From assembly GCA_032718565.1 (NCBI GenBank), contig JAVGVS010000011.1, positions 4,209,404 through 4,273,403 of the forward strand: a stretch of DNA of 64,000 nucleotides, given 5' to 3'. The notes beneath the pieces are model-generated. The model worked only from the letters and a program-made list of their open reading frames with translations, made no database searches and had not been told where the DNA came from. This DNA comes from Distichodus sexfasciatus. Taxonomy: Eukaryota > Chordata > Actinopteri > Characiformes > Distichodontidae. Position numbers and translations under genes: made by a program. Positions 1 to 12,800 of this stretch are shown here, in pieces (position 1 is the first letter of the stretch; each line of letters begins with the position of its first letter).

Positions 1-65
1 GATGGGTACGAGAAAAAGAGGGTTTTAAGAACAAATTCCTTCTTAAGAATAATAGGTGTATGAGG
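1..65 (-). repeat. MITE end shared with the smc1b intron element near 4774
   Basis: The stretch gttttaagaacaaattcctt and aggtgtatgaggccc is close to the reverse complement of 4774-4835, indicating a repeated terminal sequence. Confidence 0.4.
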
Positions 66-452
66 CCCTTTATGAATGAGTTATTTTCTGATGGAATTAT
101 TTTATGTTTTACCTTCAGAATAAGAGTTGATTGTAATCGGGTAATGATTTATCTGTCTATGCTCTTGTTTTCTAGAAATCCTCATTTTTTAAAGCCCTTA
201 TCAAGTTACCATGTCAGAATGCAGTAGTATTAATTATTATTAAAGTATTAAAAATAGTATTAATTTATTTAATAATATAAATAATACTTTGAACAAAAGT
301 ACTAACTATATTTTACATGGTTGGAGTATCCAAGTTCCATCTGTCTCTTTCTTCATTTCAACAATTACCTTATGTGGGTTTGTTGTACTTTCGCTGTAAA
401 TGTTTTGTTTTGTACTTTCCCTGTAAATATTTTGTTTTATACTTTCTCATAG

Positions 453-3400
453 TTGGAGCGTTATAAGGAACTTAAGGAGCTTGTCAGGAAAAATGTAGCT
501 GTCTTATTTCAGACGTCTGAAAAACTTCACTGGGAGCTAAAGTCTGATCAAGAGAAACTGGAGTTTGACAAAAGGAGAAAAAGTGAAATTGAGGTGTGTG
601 CTTGGCAATAGTGTGTTATCGTTGAGCATTCCTAAAATTCTGCTCTTGGCAAATCTGTGACCCTTAGTGCCATTTGTGAGTTTTCTCAAATCGCTTTCTT
701 TAAATGAAGGCAAACATCAGTCATTCTCAGGCTCACTTGGAGGAATTAAACAGGAGAGCAGAAAAACTGGAGGAATACGCCAATAAATCTAAGTACGTTC
801 TGTTCATTTATTTCTGTTTGACCTAATGTGAGTTCTGTCCACAGGAGACTTTTGGTGTCCCCTGTCAGAGTTATTGATGTTTATTTCAGTTTTAGATATT
901 GATGTATATTGATGACAACATCAAGGTTCTGGCAGTGCTTTATTGGTCAGAGTATAAAATAATGTGAAGGACGTCAGTATTGGAACCACCTCACCAGTGC
1001 AGCTTGCTCTTCATCCCACAATTCCTTTTTGTTCCTTCTGCAGTAACGCTCTGGAGGAACAGCGAGAGCAGGAACAGCGCCTGATGGAGGAGCTGGAACA
1101 CGGCCGTCTGAGGTTGCTGGAGGTGAACAAAGAACTGGGTGTAGTGATGGGAGAGCTGCGGAATGCTCGCATGGATTGTCAAGAGAGTCGCCGGCAACAG
1201 AAAAGAGACGAAGTCCTCGAGAGTCTGATCAGGCTCTACCCAGACAGTGTGGTATTATAGCATTATAGCAAACAACGCTAAAATTTAACCCTGGATAGTG
1301 GCCCATTCTCTGCTTTATGAGTCTGAGTGGTAAATATGGTTTTTTGGTTGCCTGATTATGTGAATCTGTAACACTCATTTCTTTTTGTGTCTAGTTTGGC
1401 CGCTTGGTGGACTTATGCCAGCCCATTCACAAGAAATTCCAGCTTGCGGTTACGAAGGTGTTTGGCCGGTACATGAATGCTGTGGTGGTGTTGTCAGCAA
1501 AGGTGGCCCGTGACTGCATTCAGTTTATAAAAGAGGAGAGAGCTGAGCCTGAAACCTTTCTTCCCATTGACTACCTTGATGTGAGTCTCACACAGTTACA
1601 GTGGCTTTAACTAAAGGAACAGTCAAATCTAAGATACATTTTGGACTGTGAGTAAAAAACAATTCAAGTGTCATGGATTTTTAATATTGACGAATATTGT
1701 CGTGATGTCTCAAGTCAAGCATTAGCATCAGTTTTGTCATGTAATCATTTTAGGCAGAGTACAAATATAACCCAAATAGCAGAATCGGGTATCGGTGGCA
1801 TTGGGCCAATCTGTGGAGCCGATCTGTTCAATTAAATTGTAGGTTTTTTATGTTTGTGTATACGCACACGCGGTTTGTTATGCATCAGCAGTGGCATTAC
1901 GGTAAAGCTGGTTTATTGTTTGACATTCACACTAATTGGTACATTTTGATATGACAATGAGCAGGATAAGCAGCACAACACACTACAACTCCAAAACAAA
2001 TCATAGGATTATCCTGTTTTATTTCCTTAACAACATCAGCTTTTGCTCACAATCTCTGTGTTCCTGATGGTTTTAGCGCCTCAGGATTAGGGACCGTCAC
2101 AAAATTACAGCACAGTTTAAACTAATCATTTTTGAGATGGGTATATACAGTACATATTGGTGCATGATTATGACATTGTTTTAACTGTATTAAACATATA
2201 CAGTATTAAACAGTATTTAAGTCAAGTATTTCCTTAGGCATACCAGAATAATTTCTCCTTATCACAGAGCATAACAATACACAACATTAAAAAATACTTA
2301 AAAGCTGATATCAGATCAGTACTCAGGTTCGGCCGGTACCCCAAAGGCCAAGTTACGGTATCGGAACTGAAAAACTTGGATCCGTGCATACCTAAGTACA
2401 AATGTATTTATGTATTTTCTAACGTGTCTGTTGTGGCTACATAGCAATATTAGGATTGTTACTGTGAGGTTTGTTCCTGATGTTCTAATAACATTTAAGA
2501 CATTAAAGTTTTGGAGTTGGAAGTTTGGGTTTAGGTAACTAAACTCTCTCTCTCTTGCTGTTGGCCAGGTTCGACCTCTGAATGAACGTCTGAGGGAGAT
2601 ACGAGGAGCCAAAATGGTGGTGGACGTAGTTCAGTGTTCCCAGAATCCACCTCAGCTGAAAAGGGTGCTGCAGTTTGTGTGTGGGAATGCCATGGTGTGT
2701 GAGTCTCTCAGAGATGCCCGTCACTTGGCTTTTGATGGTCCGGAACGCCATAAGGTGGGAATTAGACATATTAGGGACTTGAAAGTTCTAATGACATCAG
2801 TTAGCAGAAGTGTAACAAATTGTTGAATATTGTTGACATGCTAATTAATCAATAAAATGTGTTTTATTAATGAATGTGTCTGTTGCCTTGTGATTTAACA
2901 GACTGTATCCCTGGACGGTACCATGTTCTCCAAGTCGGGGGTGATCTCAGGGGGATCTGTTCACCTGCGCAGCAAAGCTCGGCGCTGGGAGGAGAAGGAG
3001 ATGAACAGACTTAAAGAGCACAAGGAGAAACTGACTGTGGAGCTACAGGTGAGGGACACCCAAATTAATACTAATTAATTACTAATAGTATTTGGAAATT
3101 AAGTGACGCCTCAAATTCCATACTAGAGTGTGTTGGATACAGGGCATTAATTGAGTTGTTATTCACCATAAGGTATTCATTTTATGTTTAAGTTGGACTT
3201 GTTTAAATTAAGTTTGAGACCTGTGTGTATATGTGTGTGTGAATCAGGATCTGATGAAACTTAAACGCAAAGAAACAGAGTTGAACCAGATTAGAGCCCA
3301 GGCACAAGGGGTCCACACCCGGCTCAAATACTCCAGCGCTGAGCTAGACGCCATACGCAAGAAGAGCGTCCCTGCATGCCTGACTGTGAGATGGGTTTCA

Positions 3401-6400
3401 CAGTTTCTTCTGTATTTCTGTAATTTTTACAAGCTTCCTTTTTCTTGAATTCCCTGTCACTTGACCATTGTTGCAAGTTTCAGTGTGAGTGGTGGATTTC
3501 ATGCTGTTTGAACGACTTTGCTTCAAGGTTTTCTGCTGTTAGAACACTATTTTTGTCATCCTCTTATGCTTTTCAAGTGTTTGTGTGTGTGTGTGTGTGT
3601 GTGAGAACTATAGGAAATTTCCAAACTGGAGAGTGAGCTGTTGAACATCCAGTCTCAGATGGAGATGCAGGCCAGGAATGTGCAGGTGAAGGACAGTGAG
3701 CTGAAAACTCTACAGAGCAAAATCAATCAGGTAACTCTTCACAAAGCCTATTATAACTCTACGTTCTTCATGTAGTACAGAAGGTTTTTACTTCATTTCT
3801 TGACAGCAACATTATGAGAAGACGACAGCAGTACGTACATCCTACTTTGAGTCTCAGTTTGTCATTTTTAGGACTTTCTTTTGCTGTAGGCAGAGGACAC
3901 CGTGTTCTTAGAATTCTGTGCAGAGATTGGGGTGGCCAACATTCGCGAGTATGAGAAAGACTACATGAGAGAGCAGGAAGAGCTGGAGCAGAAGCGGTAT
4001 GTTTTTTGGACTGACGGACTCTGATTTTTGAATGTTACAGAGACTGGTGAATATTTGGGTGACATATTATCATAAAATGCTGACCAGCTGTAAATAAAAG
4101 TAGTAGAAACATTGTCTGACATAAAAATTGTCTGACATAAAATTATATCCAAAAAAATCCCCCAAAATAATAAAATTATTTCTGAAAAGTAGAACACCAT
4201 ATGCATTTTTACTTAGATATAACATACCAAAAGTGGTAACTTTCTGTGCTATACCTATTATCTGCTCTGTGCAGGCTGCAGTTTGAGTCTCAGCGCATGC
4301 GTTTAACCACTCAGCTTGAGTATGAGCAGGAACAGCTGGAGAAACAGCGAAGGCAGATAAACAAAATCAAAGAGTCCATCAGGAAAGAGGAGAACATTAT
4401 CTTTACCATGAAGGAGGCAAGACAGTTTATTTACACAGTGTGACTCCCCTTAACGTTCCTGTTGGCCTTCTGCAAACTATGATTGAACAACATTTTAACA
4501 TAGTAAAATGATTGTTTGTCAAGGTTCAGTTGGTCAAGTTTTTAAAGCCTTGTGTATTCCCCAGGAAGAGCAACAATTGCTTGGTGCAGTAAATGAAACT
4601 CAATCCAAACTCGTGGAGCTGAAGAACCTGCTGGTGGAGCAAAAGGCTAATGTTAATGAGATCAAGACTGAGCTGGACAGGAAAGTCACAAATCTTCAGG
4701 AAAAGTCCAGGTATCCACGTTTAATGATAGTAAAAGATAAACCACCTCCAGCACTACTACCACTGAGCCCTATATCAATGGGCCTTATTCAACACCCATT
4801 CTTAAAAAGAAATTTGTTCTTAAAAACCACTTGTTTTGTTCCTTGGTGAGAACGGAATCTGAAGCTGCTGAAGCACACCCTGGCAAAAATGTTATTGTAT
4901 GCATGTTTTTGCAAAATATTAAGTTATTGACTTTTCAAAAAAGAACGGGGTATAATATCTTAATAGGTTTTCTTAATTTTATTAAGAACAAATTTACAAA
5001 AAAACCTTTGAAAATATTACCCACCGAGGCTCCACAACCCCGAGTTAATTTTTAATATTTCATTTGGAAGTATTAGTCACGCATGAACAGAGCAGTTGCT
5101 GAATGCGTAACTTAAATGTACAGATTTTTCAGACAAAACCAATGTTTTTATCTTCATCTCGCACTCTTCGCTCACCTATTCTTCTCTACTTGCATTCAAG
5201 AAGATCACCACATGCTGTAACTATTCTTCATAAATCTTGAATAAACCAAGGTAACTAACTGTCCATTTCATCTCTCTCCTTTTTCCTCTATCTCTCCTTC
5301 CTTTGCTTCATTTTTAGAGAACTGATTAAACTGCAGAAAGAGATGATCTCTGTAGAAGTAGCATTGGAACAGCAGAAACTGATAAAGCACAACCTGTTGC
5401 TAAGCTGCAAAATTGAGGGTCTTCCTTTGACATTGCTCTCAGGGACACTGGAGGACATCAGTGACACCCAGGTTCATAGACAGAATCCTTAGCACATCAC
5501 CTGTGTTCACTATGATCCTTTATCTCATAATGAGGCTCTTTATTCAAGCTGTTGCTCTATGAAATAGGCCACTCTTAGGTGTTGCAGTAAACTATAAATG
5601 GTAGAACATCAGTTTCACAAGTTGATATTGTTCCTTCATTGATATTCTTCCTGATCTTATCACAGCTGGACTCTGAGTCCCAGAGTATTTCCACATCGGA
5701 CATCTTTGAGCGTGAAGGGCAGATGGTGTTTGACTATGAACCACTTGAGGAAGAACTTAAGGTTTGGCTGAATGTACACGTTCATACACAAACTTCCAGA
5801 CAGTTACGCACACATTTGTTTCTATGTCTGTATACGTCTGAGCGCTTCTATATAAATGTGATGGTTCATCAACAAAGTTATGAAGTCTTTAAAAAGATAT
5901 AGATTATTTGATAATATATTAATTATATCAAATTCTGTTAATATGATAATTAGAATCACTTTAAGAAGGCTTAAATACATAAATATGGCCTCTGGTGCGT
6001 CAATAACGTAATGAAGGCTGAGGAAAATGGTTGCATGTTGAAATTTGTCTCAGGCACCTTTTCAGTACAAGTAGTCTATCAAATATATAGTCAAACAGTA
6101 ATTGTGGTTTAGTGAGCCAAAAAGAAACATTTTATTCCAATTTTTTCAAATGGCATATATCTCACAGCATCTCATTTAATTGCTTTTGTAGAGTAAGCCT
6201 GTGTATTAGATGTGTGTCTGTGTATTCAGAGGCTGACTGAGAAGCAGGAAGTGGAGGATCATTTGGAGATGCTGAGAGAAAAGGTGGCATCTCTAGACAA
6301 ACTGATAAAGGTTTCCAAACCGCCAAACTTGAAGGCGCTGGAGAAGATGAGGGAGGTGAAGGACAGTTTCCGTGAAGTTGTGGATGGTAGAGAGGAAATG

Positions 6401-8652
6401 CACACACTCCATAACAACAGTCTACACAAATTACATGCTGCAAGTTTTTCCATGTATTCACAGGTTTTGTGATTAAATACTAAAAAATGATGTTATCTGA
6501 CAGATGCTTTTAATAAGCCCTTCTTGTACCTCCTTACTCATGTCTTTGGTTTATGTGTATGTGTGTGTCAGAATTTGAGGCCAGCACAAGTGTAGCAAAA
6601 AAATGCAGTCAGGAGTTCGAGCAGGTGAAAGCCAAACGCTTTCAGCTTTTCAGCCAGTGCTTTGAGCATGTGTCTCTAGCCATCAATCAGATCTACAAAC
6701 AGCTCTGCAGGAATGACAGTGCTCAGGTAAAACTAACACTCATGAATTATTTCTTATTTCTTAAGCTCTCACAAACATGCAGTGTGTTTACCTACCATAG
6801 GCTGTCCTGAGTGCTGAGAACCCAAATGAGCCCTACTTGGATGGCATTAACTATAACTGTGTGGCTCCTGGTAAGAGATTCATGACCATGGACAACCTGT
6901 CAGGAGGAGAGAAGTCTATTGCAGCACTTGCACTAATTTTTGCCATCCACAGGTAATTGGTGTAACTGTATTATTTTTATTTTAAAAATTGTGGAAGAAT
7001 TGTATTTACATTCAAGAGCCGTTACAGGCCCGTCCGTTACTGTAGCTTCTCTCATTTTGTTTCAGCTTCCGTCCTGCTCCATTCTTTGTTCTGGATGAGG
7101 TGGACGCTGCCTTAGACAACTCAAACATTGGCAAGGCAAGTTTCATTCATAATTTGTGTAAACAAAAGAGGGAGAAGAGTTTGAGTCCCACACTTTGCTT
7201 GAATCTCACAGTGGTAAAGGTCCCACTGAGGTACTCATGAGCAAGGTACCCCACCCCAGATGCTGTCCATCAGCTGGCCACCGGTCCTTCACAGATAGGT
7301 CAAATACAGAGATCACATTTCATTGTGCCGTGCTGTGGTGTGTTCACAATGACAAATAGTCCCTCACTTTCACTTAAATTTTCTCGTGCCTGAACTCTGA
7401 GGATTTATTACCTCTGCCCGGGAAAGAAGAGTCTTTTTGCTGTTTCATATCAGTGATACAGGCATGTCTTTAAGGTTTTTGGAGGCAGTTGGTAGCGTAG
7501 CAGTTAGAGAGGATCAGAAGGTCACCGGTGTAAGTCCTAGACCGGTAAAGGTACCACTGAGTTACTCATGAGCAAGGTACCATCCTCAAGCACTGCTCTC
7601 CGGGTGCTGCCCATATAAGCTGCACACTGCTCCTTCACAGATGGGTCAAATGCAGAGCTCATGGCTGTTGTGTGTGTTCACAATGACAATCATTCACTGA
7701 AATAATTAAGTTGCACAAGCCACCGTTCAGTTGCAGTTTACTTCTCTCCATTCCAGTCAGTCAGTACTGCATGAAAAATATTAAGGATTAATATCGGTTT
7801 GATAACTAATACAGAATATATGTGGAGATTTGGTAATACATTCAGAATAGACTATGGCAAATATGTAATGTGACACTAGAAAATTGGCTTTGTCTCAAAG
7901 AAAAGTGACTTGGCCTAGTGGTCACATTAGGCCAATTAAAATTCTCTTGTCTTTGGAAAATCCAGCAAAAATGGACCTGATACAGGATGTGACATCTGGT
8001 TTTAAGACAATGTTGGGTAAACAATGGTGCTATGAGTAGGCTAATTTCTGTTTTAACTGCAGCCGGTAAAGCTGAGGGTACAATATGAATTCACACAGCA
8101 ACGTTTCTTTTTGGTGAACTTGGGGTAAAATCAGAAGTGAGGCATTACATTTTTGCATGGCGCAGCTATTGTATAATGGAAGAGAATGAACCATACAGGT
8201 TTTTCTCCCCCTAGTGTGACAGCTTCTTAAACTGTTATCAGTGAAGCACATGTAATACAACATTTGTGTGTTTTATTGTGCAGGTGACAAGTTTCATTCG
8301 GGAGCAGTCGAGAGAGAATTTCCAGGTCATCGTTATCTCACTCAAAGAGGAGTTCTATGCCAGATCAGATGCCCTACTGGGTGTCTACTCTGAGGTGCAA
8401 CACACACCAGCATACGCACGCTCAAACACTTTCATATTATCTTGAAGCTCAAATGAATTACTGAGCCATTTTTACTCCATTCTGTTTCCACTTTCCACTT
8501 GTGCTTTCCTTTGTCATTCCCTGCAGTATAATGAGTGCATGTTCAGTCGCCTCCTCTCCCTGGACCTCACGCCGTATCCCCTTAATGACGATGCCACGCA
8601 CAGAGAGCAAGGAGCACACGACAGCTCGCACAGAGAGCAACCTGAAACATAA
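453..8652 (+). CDS. smc1b: SMC1B, meiotic cohesin ATPase subunit (3' part, 19 coding exons)
   Basis: Partial gene; the 5' exons are left of the window. Coding exons: 453-593, 710-792, 1044-1251, 1395-1580, 2569-2754, 2902-3048, 3248-3385, 3614-3730, 3890-3996, 4275-4416, 4565-4710, 5318-5471, 5666-5761, 6230-6386, 6572-6726, 6801-6952, 7066-7135, 8284-8394, 8527-8652. They total 2622 nt, so 873 residues plus TAA with every phase matching. The product pairs with SMC3 in the cohesin ring that holds sister chromatids in meiosis. Visible parts are the coiled-coil arm (first two exons and start of the third), the hinge (about 1395-3048, with KSGVISGGS), the return coiled coil, the ABC signature NLSGGEKS in 6801-6952, and Walker B/D-loop FFVLDEVDAALDN in 7066-7135. 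SMC1B is preferred over SMC1A because the arms are strongly diverged and the C-terminus reads SRLLSLDLTPYP and then differs. The family is about 1235 residues, so roughly the first 360 are missing. Two introns are GC-AG. Confidence 0.93.
1780..2390 (+). repeat. MITE-like element, older copy of the 47945-48560 family
   Basis: Shares gaatcgggtatcggtggcat, tggagccgatctgt, a middle section ending gcctcaggattagggac and a right end with gtatcggaactgaaaaac with the copy at 47945. The left terminal repeat is decayed. It lies in an smc1b intron. Confidence 0.6.
4417..4564 (+). other. smc1b: GC-AG intron in smc1b (return coiled coil)
   Basis: The exon 4275-4416 ends in MKE and no GT donor keeps the frame; the intron starts GCAAGA after GAG. 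The acceptor is CCCCAG before 4565, and the reading frame continues as EEQQLLG, which fits SMC1 coiled-coil spacing. GC donors with a strong flanking consensus are a known minor class spliced by the major spliceosome. Confidence 0.8.
4774..5050 (+). repeat. Unclassified intronic repeat in smc1b
   Basis: Its left end (gggccttattcaacacccat) matches the window start in reverse. An inverted counterpart within the element (attaagaacaaatttac) suggests a MITE. The right boundary is uncertain. Confidence 0.4.
7210..7375 (+). repeat. SINE family A, 5'-truncated copy
   Basis: Shares the family core (ggtactcatgagcaaggtac) and the 3' part ending gtgtgttcacaatgacaaat with the other copies. The tRNA-like head is missing or decayed. 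It lies in an smc1b intron. Confidence 0.8.
7482..7700 (+). repeat. SINE family A copy
   Basis: Head ggcagttggtagcgtagcag (tRNA-like A-box region), core tactcatgagcaaggtacca and tail tgtgttcacaatgacaa. It follows the truncated copy at 7210 in the same smc1b intron. Confidence 0.85.
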
Positions 8653-9025
8653 ACATGGGGGAAAAATTGTTTCAGAAAGAAAAATGTTCTTTAAAATTAT
8701 TAGGTTTAAAGTGAGAGTCCAATTAAATGGAGTTCAAAACTTGTGCTTGTGTTTTAAAATTTCTAAGTTACAGTATTACTTGCAGCTATTCTGCTTTAAT
8801 TGAACAGCACTTCAAGTTGTTGTATTTGTTTGTCAGTGTTATTTCTACACCATGTTAAGGTTGGAGTTTATTTGAATATATTTGATGGTTTATGTGGTTC
8901 TTTTCATACAAAGGAAAACAATTTGGAGTTTAGAGAATTTTTGGAACGATTAAAGCAGTTTGGAAATGATGTTATTTTGTGTTAAAGGGTTACTAATAAA
9001 CATTTCTGGTTCTATAACTTTATTT
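8653..9025 (+). terminator. smc1b: smc1b 3' UTR with poly(A) signal
   Basis: AT-rich untranslated stretch after the stop codon. A canonical AATAAA lies at 8995-9000, followed by a T-rich stretch, so cleavage is expected about 10-30 nt downstream. Confidence 0.7.
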
Positions 9026-9589
9026 TATTGCTATTATTATGGTTATTAGAGGAGCTGCACAGCTCAAACTACGTTCAACCTCAACTTCATTACTGTCACA
9101 GTCCAACACCCAGTCTGTTTCGCACCCTACCACTAAATCTCACTCTGTCTTCCTTTCTCATATCCACTTGGGTGGGGATTCCACAGGGAATTATCAACTT
9201 TATCTCCTCCTCTTGTCCGGTGTTATCTGTTCTATTACCTCTTGGCTTGAATCGACAGGGGCATTATACTCAAGACACGTGTTATGGCATCCTATACAGT
9301 AGTCATTGTGCCCTTCCGGAGTGGCATTACCAGACTGGATGCCTTACGGTTCTTCCTCTGGGTTAGTTCTACTGTTTTTTTTTCTATCATTTGTTGTAAT
9401 TATTTAGACTTGGAGTGTAACTGTAAGCTAAGCTTTTGTTTACACTAGGCAATTGGGGAAAAAAAATACTATTTATAGCTATGGACAGTTATTGTCAAAA
9501 TATTAATTTGCTTGGTAATCTACATGTCTATTTGCTTTATTACCTATTTACCCTGCCTAATGTGTGTGATGTCATGTATTGCTTTAATA

Positions 9590-9640
9590 TACATTTACAG
9601 CATTTAGCAGACGCTCTTATCCAACAGTGCTTTGTAGTTC
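9590..9640 (-). repeat. SINE family B tail fragment, reversed
   Basis: Reads atttacagcatttagcagac followed by gctcttatcca, the reverse of the gtctgctaaatg tail. Confidence 0.65.
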
Positions 9641-10178
9641 TCGACTGATCTTCAGTCTGTAAAGCTAGACTTAAATCAACAACTGCCCTCTAGCTTAGCT
9701 ACCACCGACCAAGTTACAAACCTTAACACCGATGCTTTTATTATTTGTGAGAATTAAAATGCTTTTTTTCGGGGTAGGATGGTGTTGGTGATTTAACACT
9801 GAACCTCTACTGAAGTCAAATCTCTTGGCTTGTGTTGCCCTTGTCTGTTATTTCTCCATTTGTCTGCATGATTGTCATGACTTCATTCTGCATTCTGTCT
9901 TGTCAACTATCACAGCCCATTGTAAGATTCCTGCCCAGCTTCCAGAGTAATGTTTTCAGTTCACAGCTCAGCAACAAAGTTTTTCAAATTCCTTTTTCGT
10001 TCAGCTGAGTGTTGTACTAACACATGCACAAATAACTTTTGCGTAAAGCCTAACCTGTATTTTAAATTAACTATCAAATATTAGAGTAATCAAGAGTCTT
10101 CTGAAAGAGAAGCAGTAATAGAAAGATATAGAATTATAAATGCATACTAGTTAAAAGCTTGGATCTCTTCATTTGCAG

Positions 10179-10513
10179 GTGAAAAGGCTACAGGATGTGG
10201 AGAGGGAGAAGGATGTGCTGTGGTTGGGGCTTCTGGACCTGGAACAAACACGCAACTGTATATGCTGGAGCCTACAGCAAGACAACGGGCAACATGGCAT
10301 TGGCAGAATGGAAACAATGGGAGAGGTATGGACGTTATGCACAGTGGACACAAAGTGTGATTTTCTTGTGGGTGTCTATGTTGCTTCTAATTGAGAACAG
10401 CTATTTGATTCCTTTGCTGTAGGAGAGACACAGTCTTGAGTCATTTCATGCAGAGAGAAAACGCCACAGAGTAGTCTGATCAGTGATGGATCAGCACAGT
10501 CACTCCCCAGCAG
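10179..10513 (+). other. Two candidate exons upstream of the TBC gene (alternative first exons or a small unresolved gene)
   Basis: Block 10179-10325 lies between a good acceptor (TTTGCAG) and donor (AG|GTATGG). Block 10454-10513 lies between ATGCAG and CAG|GTAAAA. In one frame an ATG with an ideal context (aacATGG, 10294) runs through both blocks and leaves phase 2. That is the phase needed by the TBC exon at 13800, giving a 629-residue alternative product. In another frame the first block reads as a short coiled coil (RLQDVEREKDVLWLGLL), and with an acceptor at 10422 it meets a stop at 10477-10479. I cannot tell which reading, if either, is real. The exon at 12719 fits the TBC protein better, so these are alternative first exons at best. 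Confidence 0.25.
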
Positions 10514-10639
10514 GTAAAACTATGATAAAAGATGCTACATACATTAGATCCAGATCCCTTTACAACACAGTAGTTCTAAGATGTGTTAAACTCATTCTGT
10601 ACTTGTTTTACTAATATTTTGCATATAGGAGACTGAGGT

Positions 10640-10722
10640 GGGCAGTGCTTAGGGATGGTACCTTACTCACAGACACCTTAGTGGTATCTTTACTGAGATT
10701 TAAAGCAGTCTAACCATTACAC
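10640..10722 (-). repeat. SINE family A fragment, reversed
   Basis: Reverse complement of the core (ggatggtaccttactcac) and part of the head; both ends are lost. Confidence 0.6.
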
Positions 10723-11929
10723 TGGCCCACATGCACACGCATACGAAACAAAACAGTTTCTACGCATTATTGCAAACAGTTGAATTCTGCTCAAACTCTC
10801 AATCCAACTTGTATGGCTGCTGACTCTGTTTTAACTACTGTATGTACCCCATAGGGGTGTAAATAACTAGTTTCAACATCTTACAATATTATGTCAATTA
10901 ATTTGATATTTCAGTGTCTGCTGATATCATAAAGTCTACTATGATATGATTTCCATTTAATTCAGGATCCAGTGATTGACACTGCACAGTATGATGCTGT
11001 GATTTAACAAACCACAAAAGCAAATAAAATGTAATTTGACATTCTTATTAATGAGCTCAACCAGACATTTAAACAAAAACAACTTTCTACTTAAAAATAG
11101 ATTCCCATTCAATATAAAGTGACGTATGATGACTGATCGGCTTAAAGCAAGGTATAATTCATCAGTACTTCGCTTTATGTCGTTTCGACATGCGTCTTTT
11201 TTGAAACGATGTAAAGCGAGGTACATGATTAATTATTGAATCTGAATATGGGAGAGGAGTTTGTGGGATATAAAGTTTAATTTCTAAGTTGGCCTTGTAG
11301 ATCGGCAGCCCACTGGGCTCAGGCTTGCTGAATCATATTTAAATACTCTACGCTTTTGGTGACGGTGTATTGCAAAAATACACCGTAAATGAGCGGCCGA
11401 TTGGTAAGTGACACTGGGTCGGCCCAGTCACATCTTCAAACACCTCCTGCTTTGGACTCTGTACGTGCGTGCACTGTGTGTTTGACCCAAAAAAACTGTA
11501 TCGTAAGTGAGTGAAAGATGGAGAAAAAGCATAAGGCGGGTGCATAGAAAACACGCCAGAAAAAGAAACAGCCACTGCAGGCAGACGCTGCTAAATGTGC
11601 CAGACTTACTAACATGTTTGCGGTTGAAGTTACCTTCATCTGATTATACTGGTGCTGTCAGCTAGTTTTAGGATTTCTCACTGTGGAGTGTACAACTTTA
11701 TTGTATTAATAAATTTTGGAAGTATTTAATGTCTGCGATTCCTATTTACTACTTACATAGCCTTGGCAGTTTTAAGGAGTAGGAGTAGGTATACATATGA
11801 AAGGAGGCGCAAAGATGAGTGGTGCGTGTTATCATGTGGTGAGCTGGTCTGGACCAAAATGCCATGGCCAAATTTTTTTCCCAGTTCGGCCCTGTTGTCA
11901 GCATACTAGTAAGAAAATGTTCCTATGAT

Positions 11930-12130
11930 CAGATAATCGCAGGTTTACATCCCAGACCGGGAGAGGCATCGCTGAAGTACCCTTGAGCAAATTAATGATC
12001 AGCAAACACTGACCCGGTTGTTGAATAACTGCTAATAAATGGACAGGCTAAATGCAGAGGTCACATTTTGTGTAGTATACTGTGTTGTATTCTTGTATGT
12101 TCACAATGAAAATCATGTATTGTCACTTAC
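11930..12130 (+). repeat. SINE family A, degraded copy
   Basis: Diverged core (gaagtacccttgagcaaatt) and tail (atgcagaggtcacattttgt, gtatgttcacaatga). One of the oldest copies in the window. Confidence 0.6.
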
Positions 12131-12559
12131 TGCTACTAAAAGTAAAGCAATGACTATTGGTAACGTATTGTTTAATCTTATGTTTCTGATAATCCCAAAG
12201 GTCAAGGTAAACCAAGCTTCAAATGGCGGCGGCTCAGAAGAAGGGGGACACAGTGGTGGACAACAGTGATGGACAAATGACTTAATATCACACTAACTTA
12301 AAATGTCTATTTGAAGTTACCATTTCTAACATGATTCCAGACAGTGTTGCCACTTAAATTAAAAACTACAGTTGGGCAATTAGTCTCTAGTTTTGCTGGT
12401 GTTTTATGTTTTCTGATGAAATAATTAAAGCCTAACATCTAAACATCACTGCCCAAGTATTATTTATTATATAATTGTTGATTTATACAAGCATAATGAA
12501 TGTGGTTGGACGTCTTGACCCCAGGGGCATGGTGGAACTTTTATTTTGAAATAATCGGC

Positions 12560-12800
12560 CATTTTTGAAGCGTTGTGGCGGCGAGTTCAAAAAAGACAAC
12601 AGACTGAAAATGATATAAACCAGACTGAAGGTGTGAGAATGAAAATGAAAGAATAATGTGTGAAACGCTAATTAAAATGTTAGTGGAGTAATGTTCAAGA
12701 GGCGGTAAAAAAAAAGCCATGTTAAGGAGAAGGAGCAGCAGTAGCAGCGGCGCTAAAAGCGCGAACAAGCGGAAAAGCAGCAGCAGCGGCGCGTTTGACG
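12560..12800 (+). promoter_or_regulatory. CpG-richer 5' end of the TBC gene
   Basis: The stretch around the first coding exon is richer in CG dinucleotides (gcggcg, gcgcgtttgacg) than the AT-rich surroundings. This is what is expected of a TATA-less vertebrate promoter and first exon. No TATA box or specific factor site is claimed. Confidence 0.35.

Larger units (their letters stand above)
7136..8283 (+). other. smc1b: GC-AG intron in smc1b, holding two SINE copies
   Basis: The Walker B exon ends ...NIGK at AAG and the intron begins GCAAGT, an ideal GC donor. The acceptor is GTGCAG at 8278-8283, and the next exon opens VTSFIREQS, matching the SMC1 order NIGK-V. The intron contains two copies of the common SINE of this window (7210-7375 and 7482-7700). 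Confidence 0.85.
9026..12718. other. Intergenic region between smc1b and the TBC gene
   Basis: No certain gene. It holds a reversed SINE tail (9590-9640), two weak exon candidates (10179-10513, listed separately), a reversed SINE fragment (10640-10722), a degraded forward SINE (11930-12130) and a CpG-richer stretch just before 12719 that suits a promoter for the TBC gene. The rest is AT-rich with nothing recognisable. Confidence 0.6.

Noticed and set aside
9028..9366. 112-residue ORF just after smc1b
   Set aside because: It overlaps the smc1b 3' end, no frame resembles a known protein and no matching splice partner was found.
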